Shown in pieces: positions 27,870-36,657 of a stretch of 64,000 bases of DNA. The notes under the pieces were generated by a model. The model saw nothing but the letters and a program-made list of their open reading frames with translations. It did not search any database and was not told the DNA's origin. The position numbers and the translations under genes were made by a program. Origin of the DNA: Acidobacteriaceae bacterium (GTDB taxonomy: Bacteria > Acidobacteriota > Terriglobia > Terriglobales > Acidobacteriaceae); the NCBI GenBank assembly GCA_003134655.1, contig PLBY01000042.1:59074-123073 (forward strand), given 5' to 3'. Positions within the stretch are counted from its first letter, which is position 1; each line of letters begins with the position of its first letter.

Positions 27870-29903
27870 ATGTCACTCACCGCACTTCGCCTGCACATCG
27901 CTCTCGGTCTGTTGATGAGCTGCGCCACAGCTGGATGGGCTCAATCTCCGTTCACCCTCGAGCAGATCATGAGTTCGCCTTTTCCGTCGGAACTGGTCGC
28001 AGCCACGCAAGGCAGCCGCGTGGCGTGGGTATTCAATGCAAAGGGTGTCCGCAACGTTTGGGTCGCGGACGGTCCGGACTTCGTGCACAGCTCCCGCCAG
28101 GTGACGCATTACAGCGCGGATGACGGACAGCCCATTGCCAGCCTGCGGCTCTCGCCCGACGGCAAAACAGTGGTCTATGCCCTGGGCAGCGAACTGAACG
28201 ACGCGCAGGAGAGCGCCAATCCTGAAAGCTTGACGAAGGGAGCCAAGCAGCAGGTGTTCGTGCTCGACGTTCGTGCCAAGGACAAAGCCGCAGCGCCTCG
28301 GCTTTTGGGAGATATGGGCTGCCCCGAGGAAGACTGTGAAGACATTGAAATCTCGCCTGACGGCAACAGGGCGATATGGTCCGCGAAAAAGAAGTTGTGG
28401 ATCGCTAGGCTGGACGGGAAACAGCCGGCCAAAGAACTGGCGTCGGTGCGCGGAGCAGCAGAGGATCCCAAGTGGTCGCCGGATGGCAGACACATCGCTT
28501 TCGTGAGCAGGCGTGAAGGCCATAGCCTCATCGCCATATATGACTTTGACGGCGGCTCGATCCGGTACCTTGAGCCAAGCGTAGATAAGGATTCAATGCC
28601 GCGCTGGTCGGGGGACGGCAAATGGGTGGTCTTCGTGCGCGTCGCCGGAGAGGAGAATAAGCTGCCGCTCGTTCCCGTGCGCCCCGAACCGTGGTCGCTG
28701 TGGATGGCTGACGCGGCCACGGGGCGCGGACACCGGCTATGGCGCAGCGGGGAAAAGGTTGAGGATTCTCTGCCGTCCTTGAGCGAAGACAGTTCGCTCA
28801 ACGTCGCCGCCGAAGGACGAGTGGTGTTTTCCTCGGAGCAAGATGGGCGCAATCACTTGTATTCGATTGCCGCCGGTGGTGGGCAGGCGACCCTGCTCAC
28901 GCCCGGCGATTTCGATGTAGAAGACGTCACTCTCAGCGCGGACAAAGCCTGGGTGATTTATTCCTCGAACGAAGGGGACGTGGATCGGCGGCACTTGTGG
29001 CGCATACGTGTATCTGGCGGAACGCCGCAGGCGCTGACGAGCGGCGAGACGATGGAGTGGTCGCCAGTTCAAACCGGAGACGGAAAGAGCCTGGTTTGCC
29101 TGGCTTCCACAGCAGTCTCACCGGCCATGCCGTATGAGGTCACCGAGAAGGGCCGGGAGATGATCGCGAAGCAGGCTCTGCCGAGTGACTTTCCTTCGGC
29201 GTCGTTGGTCACGCCAAAGCAGGTAATTTTCACAAGTGCAGATGGGGTGACGCTGCACGGCCAGCTCTTTCTACCGCGAAATGTGACGAGCAAGGTTCCT
29301 GGACTGGTGTTCACGCACGGCGGACCGCGGCGCCAGATGATGTTGGGCTTTCACTCCATGGATTATTACCACAACGCTTATGCCGAGAATCAGTACTTGG
29401 CTAGCCGCGGCTACGCCGTGTTATCGGTGAATTACCGGCTGGGCGTTATGTACGGACGCGCCTTTCGCGAGGCACCCAACGGCATTTGGCGCGGAGCCGC
29501 CGAGTACCAGGACGTTGTGGCAGGAGGACGGTATCTGCAATCGCTGGCAGAAGTGGAAAGCGATAAGATCGGCCTGTGGGGTGGCTCCTATGGCGGCTTT
29601 CTGACTGCCATGGGCTTGGCTCGTAACTCAGATCTGTTCAGGGCCGGAGTGGATTTTCACGGCGTGCATGATTGGAGCGTCTTTCTCACGGAGCGTCCCT
29701 ACTTCGGGAATGTGGCACTTCGACCGCCGGACGCGGATGCTGCGGTGAAGCTGGCGTGGGAGTCTTCGCCCGATGCCTACGTGGGCACGTGGAAGTCTCC
29801 AGTGCTGCTGATTCACGGCGATGATGATCCAATGTACCATTCAGCCAAACGGTGGATCTGGTGCAGCGCCTGCGCGCGCAGCACGTTCCCTTCGAACAAC
29901 TGA
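27870..29903 (+). CDS. S9 family prolyl oligopeptidase/acylaminoacyl peptidase, C-terminus lost by frameshift
   Basis: A secreted serine peptidase: signal peptide (MSLTALRLHIALGLLMSCAT...AQ), a WD40-like beta-propeller (about 40-410, with repeated SPDG units), and an alpha/beta-hydrolase domain. The nucleophile is in GGSYGG and the aspartate in IHGDDD. Reading then leaves the family frame at about 29829-29830 and stops after 24 unrelated residues. The catalytic histidine (DEIHAF) is encoded in the +1-shifted continuation at 29831-30037. As it stands the product would lack the triad histidine and be inactive. Confidence 0.85.
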   Translation: MSLTALRLHIALGLLMSCATAGWAQSPFTLEQIMSSPFPSELVAATQGSRVAWVFNAKGVRNVWVADGPDFVHSSRQVTHYSADDGQPIASLRLSPDGKTVVYALGSELNDAQESANPESLTKGAKQQVFVLDVRAKDKAAAPRLLGDMGCPEEDCEDIEISPDGNRAIWSAKKKLWIARLDGKQPAKELASVRGAAEDPKWSPDGRHIAFVSRREGHSLIAIYDFDGGSIRYLEPSVDKDSMPRWSGDGKWVVFVRVAGEENKLPLVPVRPEPWSLWMADAATGRGHRLWRSGEKVEDSLPSLSEDSSLNVAAEGRVVFSSEQDGRNHLYSIAAGGGQATLLTPGDFDVEDVTLSADKAWVIYSSNEGDVDRRHLWRIRVSGGTPQALTSGETMEWSPVQTGDGKSLVCLASTAVSPAMPYEVTEKGREMIAKQALPSDFPSASLVTPKQVIFTSADGVTLHGQLFLPRNVTSKVPGLVFTHGGPRRQMMLGFHSMDYYHNAYAENQYLASRGYAVLSVNYRLGVMYGRAFREAPNGIWRGAAEYQDVVAGGRYLQSLAEVESDKIGLWGGSYGGFLTAMGLARNSDLFRAGVDFHGVHDWSVFLTERPYFGNVALRPPDADAAVKLAWESSPDAYVGTWKSPVLLIHGDDDPMYHSAKRWIWCSACARSTFPSNN

Positions 29904-30037
29904 TCATGCCGGATGAAATCCACGCGTTTCTGAGGTGGAAGGACTGGATGCGGGCCTATACCGCAACGGAGGAGTTCTTCGACCGGACGCTGAAACGCGG
30001 GGAGAAGATCGCGATTGACGACTGGGATTCGAGGTAG
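29831..30037 (+). pseudogene. Out-of-frame C-terminal remnant of the S9 peptidase
   Basis: Read from 29831 this frame gives NVPFSQTVDLVQRLR and later MPDEIHAFLRW, the expected end of the hydrolase domain with the catalytic histidine. Only one missing base near 29829 (GAT GAT GAT CC AAT) separates it from the main frame. Confidence 0.8.
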
Positions 30038-30102
30038 AGTCCGGGGGCTGCTGAAGTGCAAATCCGGCAAACTTGTGACGCGACAGCGGCCTAAGTACAA
30101 AT

Positions 30103-30124
30103 AAAAAAGGCGCTTCATCGCGCC
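30103..30124 (-). terminator. Intrinsic terminator after the DUF465 gene
   Basis: On the minus strand GGCGC, a 6-base loop and GCGCC are followed by TTTTTT (A-run 30103-30108 on plus). It stands about 60 bases after the DUF465 stop. Confidence 0.65.
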
Positions 30125-30182
30125 CGGTGATAGATGCAAAACTCCCTCTGCGGCGAGGCCGCGGGGAGCTTGGCCAGAGTTC

Positions 30183-30413
30183 TTACGCTACGTTGACGCC
30201 GTACTGCTGCCGATACTCGCGCTCAATGCATTCCATTTGATCTTTGAGGCGGAGTTTCAGCTTTTTCAGACGGACTTCTTCCAACTTCTCGTCTTCGCTG
30301 AGATAACGTTTTTGGGTGAGTGAATCGAGGCGTTTCGAATACTGCGTGTGCTCTTGAGCTAGTTTGCGGAATTCCTCGTGTGTGGTGAGGAGTTCATCTC
30401 TCGAAGTCAGCAT
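30183..30413 (-). CDS. DUF465 (YdcH-like) small helical protein
   Basis: A 76-aa charged helical hairpin protein with the family signature: a heptad region HEEFRKLAQEHTQYSKRLDSL and the end LKKLKLRLKDQME. Function unknown. ATG 30413 (MLTSRDELL) has an ideal GGAGGT site 9 bases upstream; the longer frame to 30455 lacks one. Confidence 0.75.
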   Translation of the reverse strand: MLTSRDELLTTHEEFRKLAQEHTQYSKRLDSLTQKRYLSEDEKLEEVRLKKLKLRLKDQMECIEREYRQQYGVNVA

Positions 30414-30513
30414 CCAGCAGACCTCCAACCGGGATATATGAGCTGAGGCTAGCACAGGGCAAAACCCGGTTCAATGCCAAAAAAGTGGTGCAGTCTCAGT
30501 GTGAGAAACAGGG

Positions 30514-30966
30514 CTAGGGGAGGGTGAGGCGATACAGGACGGCGTCTTCGGAGGGATTTTTGTAGTAGGCCTTGCGGTGGCCCGTTTGCTCGAAACCTGT
30601 TCTTTTGTAGAGAGTTCGGGCGGCGGCGTTCGATTCGCGGACTTCGAGAAACACCGCGGTGCTGTTTGTTTTTTTAGCGGCATCAAGGAGTGAGTCTAGA
30701 AGGCGCTTCCCAAGGCCGTTTCGGCGGGCTGTGGGAGCTACGACGATGTTTTCCAGTTCCCATTCGGGGGGGAGATGTTGGGCTACCAGGAATCCTGCCG
30801 GGGAAGTCTCTGAATCTTCCGAGCCGACGAGTACAAGCCTGGTGGCGCCGTCGCGTTGAAACGCGTGGCGATATTGCTCTTCGGTCCAGTGGCCGGCGGT
30901 GGCGGACTGGCGCTCCAACTGCATGATGGAGGGAATGTCGGCGAGGGTTGCGGGACGGGTCTGCAC
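30514..30966 (-). CDS. rimI: Ribosomal-protein-S18-alanine N-acetyltransferase RimI
   Basis: A GNAT acetyltransferase of 150 aa. The acetyl-CoA loop is ARRNGLGKRLL, preceded by the beta4 strand ELENIVVAPT and followed by VFLEVRESNAAARTLYKRTGF, the RimI hallmark. Directly downstream of tsaB, the usual genomic partner. Acts in the cytoplasm on N-terminal alanines. Confidence 0.88.
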   Translation of the reverse strand: MQTRPATLADIPSIMQLERQSATAGHWTEEQYRHAFQRDGATRLVLVGSEDSETSPAGFLVAQHLPPEWELENIVVAPTARRNGLGKRLLDSLLDAAKKTNSTAVFLEVRESNAAARTLYKRTGFEQTGHRKAYYKNPSEDAVLYRLTLP

Positions 30967-30990
30967 GGGTTCTCTAGCGCTGTGGTGGCG

Positions 30991-31019
30991 ACAGCTAGAA
31001 GCTAGCAGCTAGGAGCTTT
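30991..31019. repeat. AGCTAG-rich short repeat, copy 2 (overlaps tsaB stop)
   Basis: A run of CTAGAAGCTAGCAGCTAGGAGCT. Its right end provides the TAG stop and last serine codons of tsaB on the minus strand. Confidence 0.6.
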
Positions 31020-31689
31020 GTTTCACAAACATCTCGGCATCGGAGCGGCGCATGTAGTTCGCTTCCAATTTCTCGGGCGAGACCGTTGCGCCGGCTTGGA
31101 GTTTCCTCCATCCAAAGCGCGCGATCATTTCAGAATTTGGAGGCTGGGCCGTAACTACTGTGAGGCCGGCGTCTCGAGCGATGGTGGCCAGCCCTGCGTC
31201 TGGCGTAAGGACAGTCGAGTCTCGTGCAGCCGCTACGAAGTCTGCTTGCGAGAGCAGTTCCTCGCGCAAAACCTGGATCGACCCGCTCGCAACATCGTAC
31301 GCTCCGAAGAAAACTTCGCGGCGGCCGCCGTCCAGCGCTGCGACAACTTTTCCCTGAGCGCCACTCGCAGTTGCGACCAACTCGAGCAGCGATACAGGCA
31401 CAATGGGCTTCTGCAGAATCTCGGCTAAGGCTTTGATGGCGGCGAGTCCTACGCGCAGGCCGGTGAACGATCCCGGGCCGGATACAACGACGAAGGCATC
31501 GATGTTAGTTTTGCTTAGTCCGTGGTTTTGGAGGAGCGTGGCGATCTGCGGGACCAGTTGGGCGGAGAACATGCCCCCGGCTAGCGGCACGACTTCGACG
31601 ACTTGGGCATCGTGCGGGCCGGGCTCGCCCGTGCGCACCAGTCCAACGGTGCCGTTCCTGCCGGAAGTGTCGGTGACGAGAAGAAGCAT
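31009..31689 (-). CDS. tsaB: tRNA threonylcarbamoyladenosine biosynthesis protein TsaB
   Basis: Partner of TsaD/TsaE in making t6A37 of tRNAs. The 226-aa protein starts MLLLVTDTSGRNGTVGL (ASKHA ATPase-like fold) and carries the YeaZ hallmark VVVSGPGSFTGLRVGLAAIKALA. The short C-terminal tail QSS and stop lie in a dispersed AGCTAG repeat. It sits upstream of rimI and downstream of the epimerase gene. Confidence 0.92.
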   Translation of the reverse strand: MLLLVTDTSGRNGTVGLVRTGEPGPHDAQVVEVVPLAGGMFSAQLVPQIATLLQNHGLSKTNIDAFVVVSGPGSFTGLRVGLAAIKALAEILQKPIVPVSLLELVATASGAQGKVVAALDGGRREVFFGAYDVASGSIQVLREELLSQADFVAAARDSTVLTPDAGLATIARDAGLTVVTAQPPNSEMIARFGWRKLQAGATVSPEKLEANYMRRSDAEMFVKQSS

Positions 31690-31704
31690 TCCTGATTTAA
31701 GCCC

Positions 31705-32097
31705 TCAACTCTGCACTAATTCCAACAGCACGCCGCCGGTGCTCGCGGGATGGACAAAGACATACTTGTGTCCCCCTGCGCCAACTTTGATTTCTTCTGA
31801 CACGAGACGGACGCCATCTTTCCTCAGGCGCTCGACCGCCGCGGGCAGGTCCGGCACTTTGAGGCACACGTGGTGGAGGCCTTCGCCGCGCTTGGCGATG
31901 AACTTGGCTATTGTAGAATTTTCTGACGTGGCCTCGAGCAGTTCCAGGCGGCTCTCGCCGACCGGAACCATGACCAGGCGGACCTGTTCCTGTTCGACCG
32001 TCTCTTCTGGCGAGACGCTGAGGCCCAGCTTTTCGTAAATCGCCTTGGCGGCTGCCAGAGACTTTACTGCGATGCCGAGATGATCGATTTGAAACAT
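31705..32097 (-). CDS. mce: Methylmalonyl-CoA epimerase
   Basis: Interconverts (R)- and (S)-methylmalonyl-CoA for propionate and branched-chain catabolism. A 130-aa VOC-fold protein with the metal ligands in the expected places: H in IDHLGIAV, Q in QVRLVMVP, H in LHHVCLKV and E in VLLELVQ. I start at ATG 32097; the frame is open upstream into a repeat. It is next to meaB, the mutase chaperone, which supports the assignment; the mutase itself is not in the window. Confidence 0.9.
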   Translation of the reverse strand: MFQIDHLGIAVKSLAAAKAIYEKLGLSVSPEETVEQEQVRLVMVPVGESRLELLEATSENSTIAKFIAKRGEGLHHVCLKVPDLPAAVERLRKDGVRLVSEEIKVGAGGHKYVFVHPASTGGVLLELVQS

Positions 32098-32161
32098 TAG
32101 ATTCATTCCCCGCTCACGTAGCGGCGGACGCATTCGTCCGCTTGCGGTCCGATTTTCAAAG

Positions 32162-32191
32162 GCCCCGGACGAATGCGTCCGGGCCTACATG
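32162..32191 (+). repeat. Palindrome with CTACATG tail between mce and meaB
   Basis: CCCCGGACG...CGTCCGGG followed by CCTACATG. A sister palindrome (GCGGACG...CGTCCGC) lies at 32122-32141. The CTA of the tail is the TAG stop of meaB on the minus strand. Confidence 0.6.
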
Positions 32192-33171
32192 TTCGTTGCC
32201 TTCGCCGCGATTTCTTCTACCAGCGTGTACGGATCGCGTTTATGTTCGGCCACTTCTGCCGCCAGTTTCGCCATGTTGCCATCGCCGAATTGCGCGCGCG
32301 CTTTCTCCAGCATCACGTCGCGGAGCATTTCGACCAGGCGCTCCTGCCAGTTCTGGACGCTTTTCTTCAGCGCCAGATTTTCTTTCTGCAGATACGCGAC
32401 GTAGTCGTTGATCGCGGCGGCGAGTTCGTCCACTCCGGTTCCGTCGCTGGCAACGGTTTTCACGATCGGGGGCGTCCATCCGTCGTGGCGCAGGGCTAGC
32501 GATTGCAGGGCGCGAATCTCGCGTTCCACGCGTTCAGCGCCTTCGCGATCGCTTTTGTTGATCACGAAGATGTCGGCGATTTCCATGATTCCGGCTTTGA
32601 TGGTCTGCACATCGTCGCCCATGCCAGGGACGAGAATCACGACGGTGATGTCGGCGAGGCGCACGATGTCGACTTCATCCTGGCCGACGCCGACGGTCTC
32701 GATCAGGATGATGTCGCGCCCCGAGGCGTCGAGCACGGTAGTGACGTCGGCGGTAGTACGCGCCAGTCCGCCCAGCGATCCGCGCGTCGCCATGCTGCGG
32801 ATGTAGATTCCCGGGTCGGCGAAATGTTCCTGCATGCGGATGCGGTCGCCCAGAATCGCGCCGCCGGTGTACGGGCTCGTGGGGTCGACGGCGACGATGC
32901 CTATGGTTTGATTCTGCTTGCGATAGAGCCGTGCCAGTTGGTCGACCAGCGTGCTCTTGCCCGCTCCGGGCGCGCCTGTCAGGCCGATGATGCGGGCGCG
33001 GCCGGTGTGCGGGAACAATGCTTTCAGAAGATCGGACCATCCGGGACGGCGATTCTCAACCGTGGAAATGGCCCGCGCCAGGGTGCGCACGTCGCCGGAG
33101 CGCAGCGAGTCGATCGATGCCTGGATGTCGTAATTCGAGGTTGCCGTGTCCAAGCGAACAGTGTAAAGCAC
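32185..33171 (-). CDS. meaB: Methylmalonyl-CoA mutase-associated GTPase MeaB
   Basis: The G-protein chaperone that loads and protects adenosylcobalamin in methylmalonyl-CoA mutase (formerly ArgK/LAO ATPase). Walker A GAPGAGKST, switch region DPTSPYTGGAILGDRIRM, ETVGVGQ and NKSD are all present. I place the start at GTG 33171 (VLYTVRLDTATSNYD), giving 328 aa as in relatives; TTG 33153 is an alternative. The longer open frame to 33456 runs through a palindromic element and the next gene. Confidence 0.88.
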   Translation of the reverse strand: MLYTVRLDTATSNYDIQASIDSLRSGDVRTLARAISTVENRRPGWSDLLKALFPHTGRARIIGLTGAPGAGKSTLVDQLARLYRKQNQTIGIVAVDPTSPYTGGAILGDRIRMQEHFADPGIYIRSMATRGSLGGLARTTADVTTVLDASGRDIILIETVGVGQDEVDIVRLADITVVILVPGMGDDVQTIKAGIMEIADIFVINKSDREGAERVEREIRALQSLALRHDGWTPPIVKTVASDGTGVDELAAAINDYVAYLQKENLALKKSVQNWQERLVEMLRDVMLEKARAQFGDGNMAKLAAEVAEHKRDPYTLVEEIAAKATNM

Positions 33172-33200
33172 GATGGAGGTCTGCGAAAGAAAGCCAACCG

Positions 33201-33245
33201 TCGAGCTTCGCTCGACGGACAGCCGAAGCCGGCTGTCCCCACATG
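33201..33245 (+). repeat. Two-hairpin palindromic element, intergenic copy C
   Basis: TCGAGC-TTC-GCTCGA, then GGACAGCCG-AAG-CCGGCTGTCC, then CCACATG. Copies of the same 43-44 base structure are found inside the exporter gene (39226-39269) and lpxB (40210-40253). Confidence 0.75.
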
Positions 33246-33251
33246 GTTCTG

Positions 33252-33764
33252 CTAGTACCGCATTGCTTGGCAGGCCGGGCAGGACCATCGGGGGCCGGTA
33301 CCAGCGGTCAGCGGTGTCGCGCAGAAAGGACAGACCATATCCGCGGCTGGAGGGATCTCCGCAAGCCTCTTGCGGAGAGATGGTTCTTTCAGCGTACCGA
33401 GCAGGTGCATAAGAAGCAGAATCGCCGCCGCCGGTGCGGCGATTCGGAGGATCCAACCGACGGCCCCGAAATCAGCGACGGACGGGATTTCCCACAGCAT
33501 CACCGAAGCGCCGATCAAGACAATCAGTCCCGCCCATTTGAAGGATCGGCGAGTCCTCGGGTTGACGTGAGGATCACGATCACAGGCCGTGCACTTCCAG
33601 TGTTTCCAGAAGCCCACGGGCAAGATTGGGATCCAGAAGACGTGCCCCACATCGAAGGTGCGGAAAGCAATGGTTCGGCGCGGCGCCTGGCACGAGAGGC
33701 AGTAGTCATCGCGGAAAGCAACCCGCTTCGGCCAGAAATGGTAGGCGCCGTGAATGATGAACAT
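33252..33764 (-). CDS. Zinc-ribbon membrane protein, hypothetical
   Basis: A 170-aa protein of unknown function. Two CxxC pairs near the N-terminus (CLSC at about 22, CTAC at about 58) and two at the C-terminus (CPFC, CPAC) look like zinc ribbons, flanking two membrane helices (about 76-93 and 105-123). ATG at 33764. The stop is 6 bases from the repeat at 33201-33245. Confidence 0.65.
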   Translation of the reverse strand: MFIIHGAYHFWPKRVAFRDDYCLSCQAPRRTIAFRTFDVGHVFWIPILPVGFWKHWKCTACDRDPHVNPRTRRSFKWAGLIVLIGASVMLWEIPSVADFGAVGWILRIAAPAAAILLLMHLLGTLKEPSLRKRLAEIPPAADMVCPFCATPLTAGTGPRWSCPACQAMRY

Positions 33765-33850
33765 GGTGGCTTCGCCAGAGGCTGTTCTGCTGTATATTAG
33801 CCCACTACTTCGGTGGCCATTGATAACTTGTCATCGCGCAAGGAACACCA

Positions 33851-34756
33851 TTGATCTCTGTCTCCACGCCACCCAGTGCCGCCGGAAAGGGCAGCGTCTG
33901 GATTGAGACGATTCCTCTAGTTGCCTTCCCTGCACTGGTGATCCTTTTACAAACCCGCGTGCCGGCATGGGTGTTCATGTGGGCCCTGTCGTTTGCTATT
34001 TTTGCCGGCCTGAAATGGATGACATGGTGGAAGGCTCGCACCAGAGTCGCACACAGCGCCGGGCGTTCGTTCGCTTACCTCATGGCATGGCCCGGCATGG
34101 ATGCGGAAGCCTTTCTAGACGCAAGCAAGCGCCCGGCAAGGCCCAAGGCCCGGGAGTGGTTCTGGGCGACTCTGAAGACGGCTCTGGGAGTCGCGTTGCT
34201 GTGGGTCGTTGCCCGCCGCGTCCCGGAGCAGCAAGGTCTCGTCCGCGGATGGAGCGGACTTTTCGGCCTGATCTTTTTGTTGCATTTCGGCAGCTTCCAT
34301 TTGCTTGCCCTGTTCTGGCAGGCGGTGGGCATCGACGCGCAGCCGATCATGTCGAAGCCGATTCTCTCGAAAACGCTGAGCGAGTTCTGGGGCAAGCGCT
34401 GGAATCTCGGATTTCGGCAATTGGCGCACGACCTGATCTTCCGTCCGCTTCACAAGCGGGTTGGCGTAGCCACGGCGGGGTTGCTGGTGTTTGTCGCCTC
34501 CGGTCTGATTCACGACCTGGTGATTTCGCTGCCGGCGCGGCGCGGGTACGGCTTGCCCACCGGATACTTCATCTTGCAAGGTCTGGGTGTAATGTTGGAG
34601 CGGTCCAGGCTCGGGAGGCGGCTCGGATTACAGACTGGTCCGATCGCGTGGATATTCATGGTGCTTGTGACTGCGGTTCCGGCGTTCTGGCTTTTTCATC
34701 CGCCGTTCGTGTTGCGTGTCATACTTCCGTTCATGCGCGCGGTTCACGCCTTATGA
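33851..34756 (+). CDS. MBOAT/wax-synthase-like membrane acyltransferase
   Basis: A 301-aa polytopic protein (about seven helices) with the MBOAT_2 / plant wax-synthase features: SKTLSEFWGKRWNLGFRQL and the conserved histidine in SGLIHDLVIS. Such enzymes transfer acyl chains to alcohols or lipids; the substrate here is unknown. TTG start at 33851 with AAGGA 6 bases upstream. It overlaps the next gene by ATGA, so the two proteins probably work together. Confidence 0.8.
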   Translation: MISVSTPPSAAGKGSVWIETIPLVAFPALVILLQTRVPAWVFMWALSFAIFAGLKWMTWWKARTRVAHSAGRSFAYLMAWPGMDAEAFLDASKRPARPKAREWFWATLKTALGVALLWVVARRVPEQQGLVRGWSGLFGLIFLLHFGSFHLLALFWQAVGIDAQPIMSKPILSKTLSEFWGKRWNLGFRQLAHDLIFRPLHKRVGVATAGLLVFVASGLIHDLVISLPARRGYGLPTGYFILQGLGVMLERSRLGRRLGLQTGPIAWIFMVLVTAVPAFWLFHPPFVLRVILPFMRAVHAL

Positions 34757-35199
34757 CACAAACTCTGGCGGAACGATGCTTCGATCTGATTCTATGGCTG
34801 GCAGGCGCCGGGCACTTCGTCATTTTGTTTGCCAGCGCCCAGGTGCCGTCGCGGTTGCGCTGGAAACAAGATCTGGCACAACTCATGCCCTTCAACCGCA
34901 AGTTGCTGTGGGTGCAGGGCGGATTCACGGTGCTGGCCATCATCGCCTTTGGGATACTCACGCTGGCGCTACATACGGAACTGCTTCGCGGCGACCGGGC
35001 GGCGATGGGACTCGCGTGTTTTATCGGGAGTTACTGGACGGCACGCATCCTCGTTGATGCATTGTATTTTTCCCACGAGGATTGGCCGCAGGGACGGGAG
35101 TTCGTGATCGGCCACATTTTGCTGACGAGCCTTTTCGTAGCGATCGCCTGCAGCTACTGGGGACTCTTTGTGTGGCAAGTTTGGCTGAGAGCTAAATAG
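34753..35199 (+). CDS. Small four-helix membrane protein coupled to the MBOAT gene
   Basis: A 148-aa hydrophobic protein with four predicted helices (about 8-28, 50-70, 84-104, 120-142), no family recognised. The start ATG overlaps the stop of the acyltransferase (ATGA). The frame continues upstream within the MBOAT gene only as an overlap. Likely a partner or accessory subunit of the acyltransferase, by linkage only. Confidence 0.65.
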   Translation: MTQTLAERCFDLILWLAGAGHFVILFASAQVPSRLRWKQDLAQLMPFNRKLLWVQGGFTVLAIIAFGILTLALHTELLRGDRAAMGLACFIGSYWTARILVDALYFSHEDWPQGREFVIGHILLTSLFVAIACSYWGLFVWQVWLRAK

Positions 35200-35214
35200 C
35201 TAAGAGCCGGGTGC

Positions 35215-35247
35215 CCCCACTTCTCCCTGATTTTGGGAGAAGTGGGG
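35215..35247. terminator. Perfect 13-bp hairpin between convergent genes
   Basis: CCCCACTTCTCCC and GGGAGAAGTGGGG pair exactly around TGATTTT. It sits between the convergent membrane-protein and acyl-CoA dehydrogenase genes and probably ends transcription from both sides. The lead-in CCGGGTGCCCCCAC is shared with the hairpin at 44246. Confidence 0.65.
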
Positions 35248-35253
35248 ACTTCC

Positions 35254-36396
35254 CTAATCCTTCAACAATTGCCTCGCAATCACCAACCGCTGAATCTCAC
35301 TGGTTCCCTCGCCGATGGTGCACAGCTTCACATCGCGATAGAACTTTTCCGCCGGATAATCCTTGATGAAGCCGTAGCCGCCGTGAATCTGGACGCCTTC
35401 GTTGGCGCAGCGCACGGCGACCTCGCTGGCATAGAGCTTCGCCATGGACGATTCCTGCGTGGTCTTCATGCCCGCGTCTTTCATGGACGCGGCGCGCATG
35501 GTGAGCAGCATGGCGGCGTCGATCTCGGTGGCCATGTCGGCCAACTTCCACTGGATGGCCTGGAAATCGCTAATAGCTTTTCCGAACTGTTGGCGCTGTT
35601 TCGAGTATTTCAGGGCCGCTTCGTAGGCGCCCTCGGCCATACCCAGCGACAATGCGGCGATCGAGATGCGGCCACCGTCGAGCACGCGCATTGCGTCGGG
35701 GAAACCCTGGCCTTCGCCGCCGAGCAGATTTTCCGCCGGGATCACGCAGTCTTCAAAGATCAGTTCCGCGGTGTCGCTGGCGCGGAGTCCGAGCTTGTTT
35801 TCTTTTTTGCCGGGACGGAATCCCTTGGTGTCCTTCTCGATGACGAATGCCGAGATCCCGTGAGTGTGCGCGGCGCGGTCGGTAACCGCAAGCACGACGA
35901 TCACGTCGGCGTAGTGCCCGTTGGTACAAAATGTCTTGGTCCCGTTGAGTACCCAGCTATTGCCTCTGCGGACAGCGGTCATGCGCGCACTGCCGGCATC
36001 CGATCCGGACGAGGGCTCGGTGAGGCCCCATGCGCCGATAAATTCGCCTGTCGCCAATTTGCTGACGTACTTCTTTTTTTGTGCTTCGTTACCAGCCAGG
36101 AAAATATGGTTCGAACACAGGGACGTATGCGCAGCCACTATGATGCCGACCGAACCGTCGACGCGAGAGAGTTCTTCGATTACGGTGACGTACTCGACGT
36201 AGCCCATGCCCGCGCCGCCGTACTCGGGCGGGAAAACCATCCCCAGCATCCCAAGCTTGCCCAGTTCCTTGATGGTGGCCAGCGGGAACTCGCCGGCCTC
36301 GTCCCACTTCATGACGTTGGGCTTGATTTCGCGCTCGGCAAATTCACGGACGCTTTTCTTCAGGTGCAACTGCTCTTCGTTCAGTAGAAAATCCAA
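35254..36396 (-). CDS. Acyl-CoA dehydrogenase
   Basis: FAD-dependent alpha,beta-dehydrogenation of acyl-CoA in fatty-acid or branched-chain catabolism. The ACAD signatures [25 protein letters not shown] and the C-terminal [17 protein letters not shown] with EGTSEIQ are present. TTG 36396 ([12 protein letters not shown]) with GGAGG 5 bases upstream gives 380 aa, the family length; the longer frame to 36465 is non-homologous. Chain-length preference cannot be told; short or branched-chain enzymes are the closest in pattern. Confidence 0.9.
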   Translation of the reverse strand: MDFLLNEEQLHLKKSVREFAEREIKPNVMKWDEAGEFPLATIKELGKLGMLGMVFPPEYGGAGMGYVEYVTVIEELSRVDGSVGIIVAAHTSLCSNHIFLAGNEAQKKKYVSKLATGEFIGAWGLTEPSSGSDAGSARMTAVRRGNSWVLNGTKTFCTNGHYADVIVVLAVTDRAAHTHGISAFVIEKDTKGFRPGKKENKLGLRASDTAELIFEDCVIPAENLLGGEGQGFPDAMRVLDGGRISIAALSLGMAEGAYEAALKYSKQRQQFGKAISDFQAIQWKLADMATEIDAAMLLTMRAASMKDAGMKTTQESSMAKLYASEVAVRCANEGVQIHGGYGFIKDYPAEKFYRDVKLCTIGEGTSEIQRLVIARQLLKD

Positions 36397-36657
36397 GGGT
36401 CCTCCAGGACGCTCGGGCACTGCACCTTGCGCAGTCCCGCCAAAGGGGCACTCTGAGCACCCCATTTGTGATTAGAACATAGCGCTGGAACAGGAAGAAG
36501 ATACCGCCGGAAGGGAAAGGGGAAGGATGGGGCGAACCGCATGAACACTGGCGATTCTGCAGGTTTCGCCGGGCCACCCAACCGACCGGATGGTTTGGAT
36601 ATTCGCGGGTGAACGCTCTTCTGAAGCCAGCGCTGAAGATCCAAGGCGATTATACGC

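Noticed and set aside
33171..33456. Long N-terminal extension of MeaB
   Set aside because: It would translate a palindromic repeat and part of the zinc-ribbon gene in antisense frame; family length fits the GTG at 33171.
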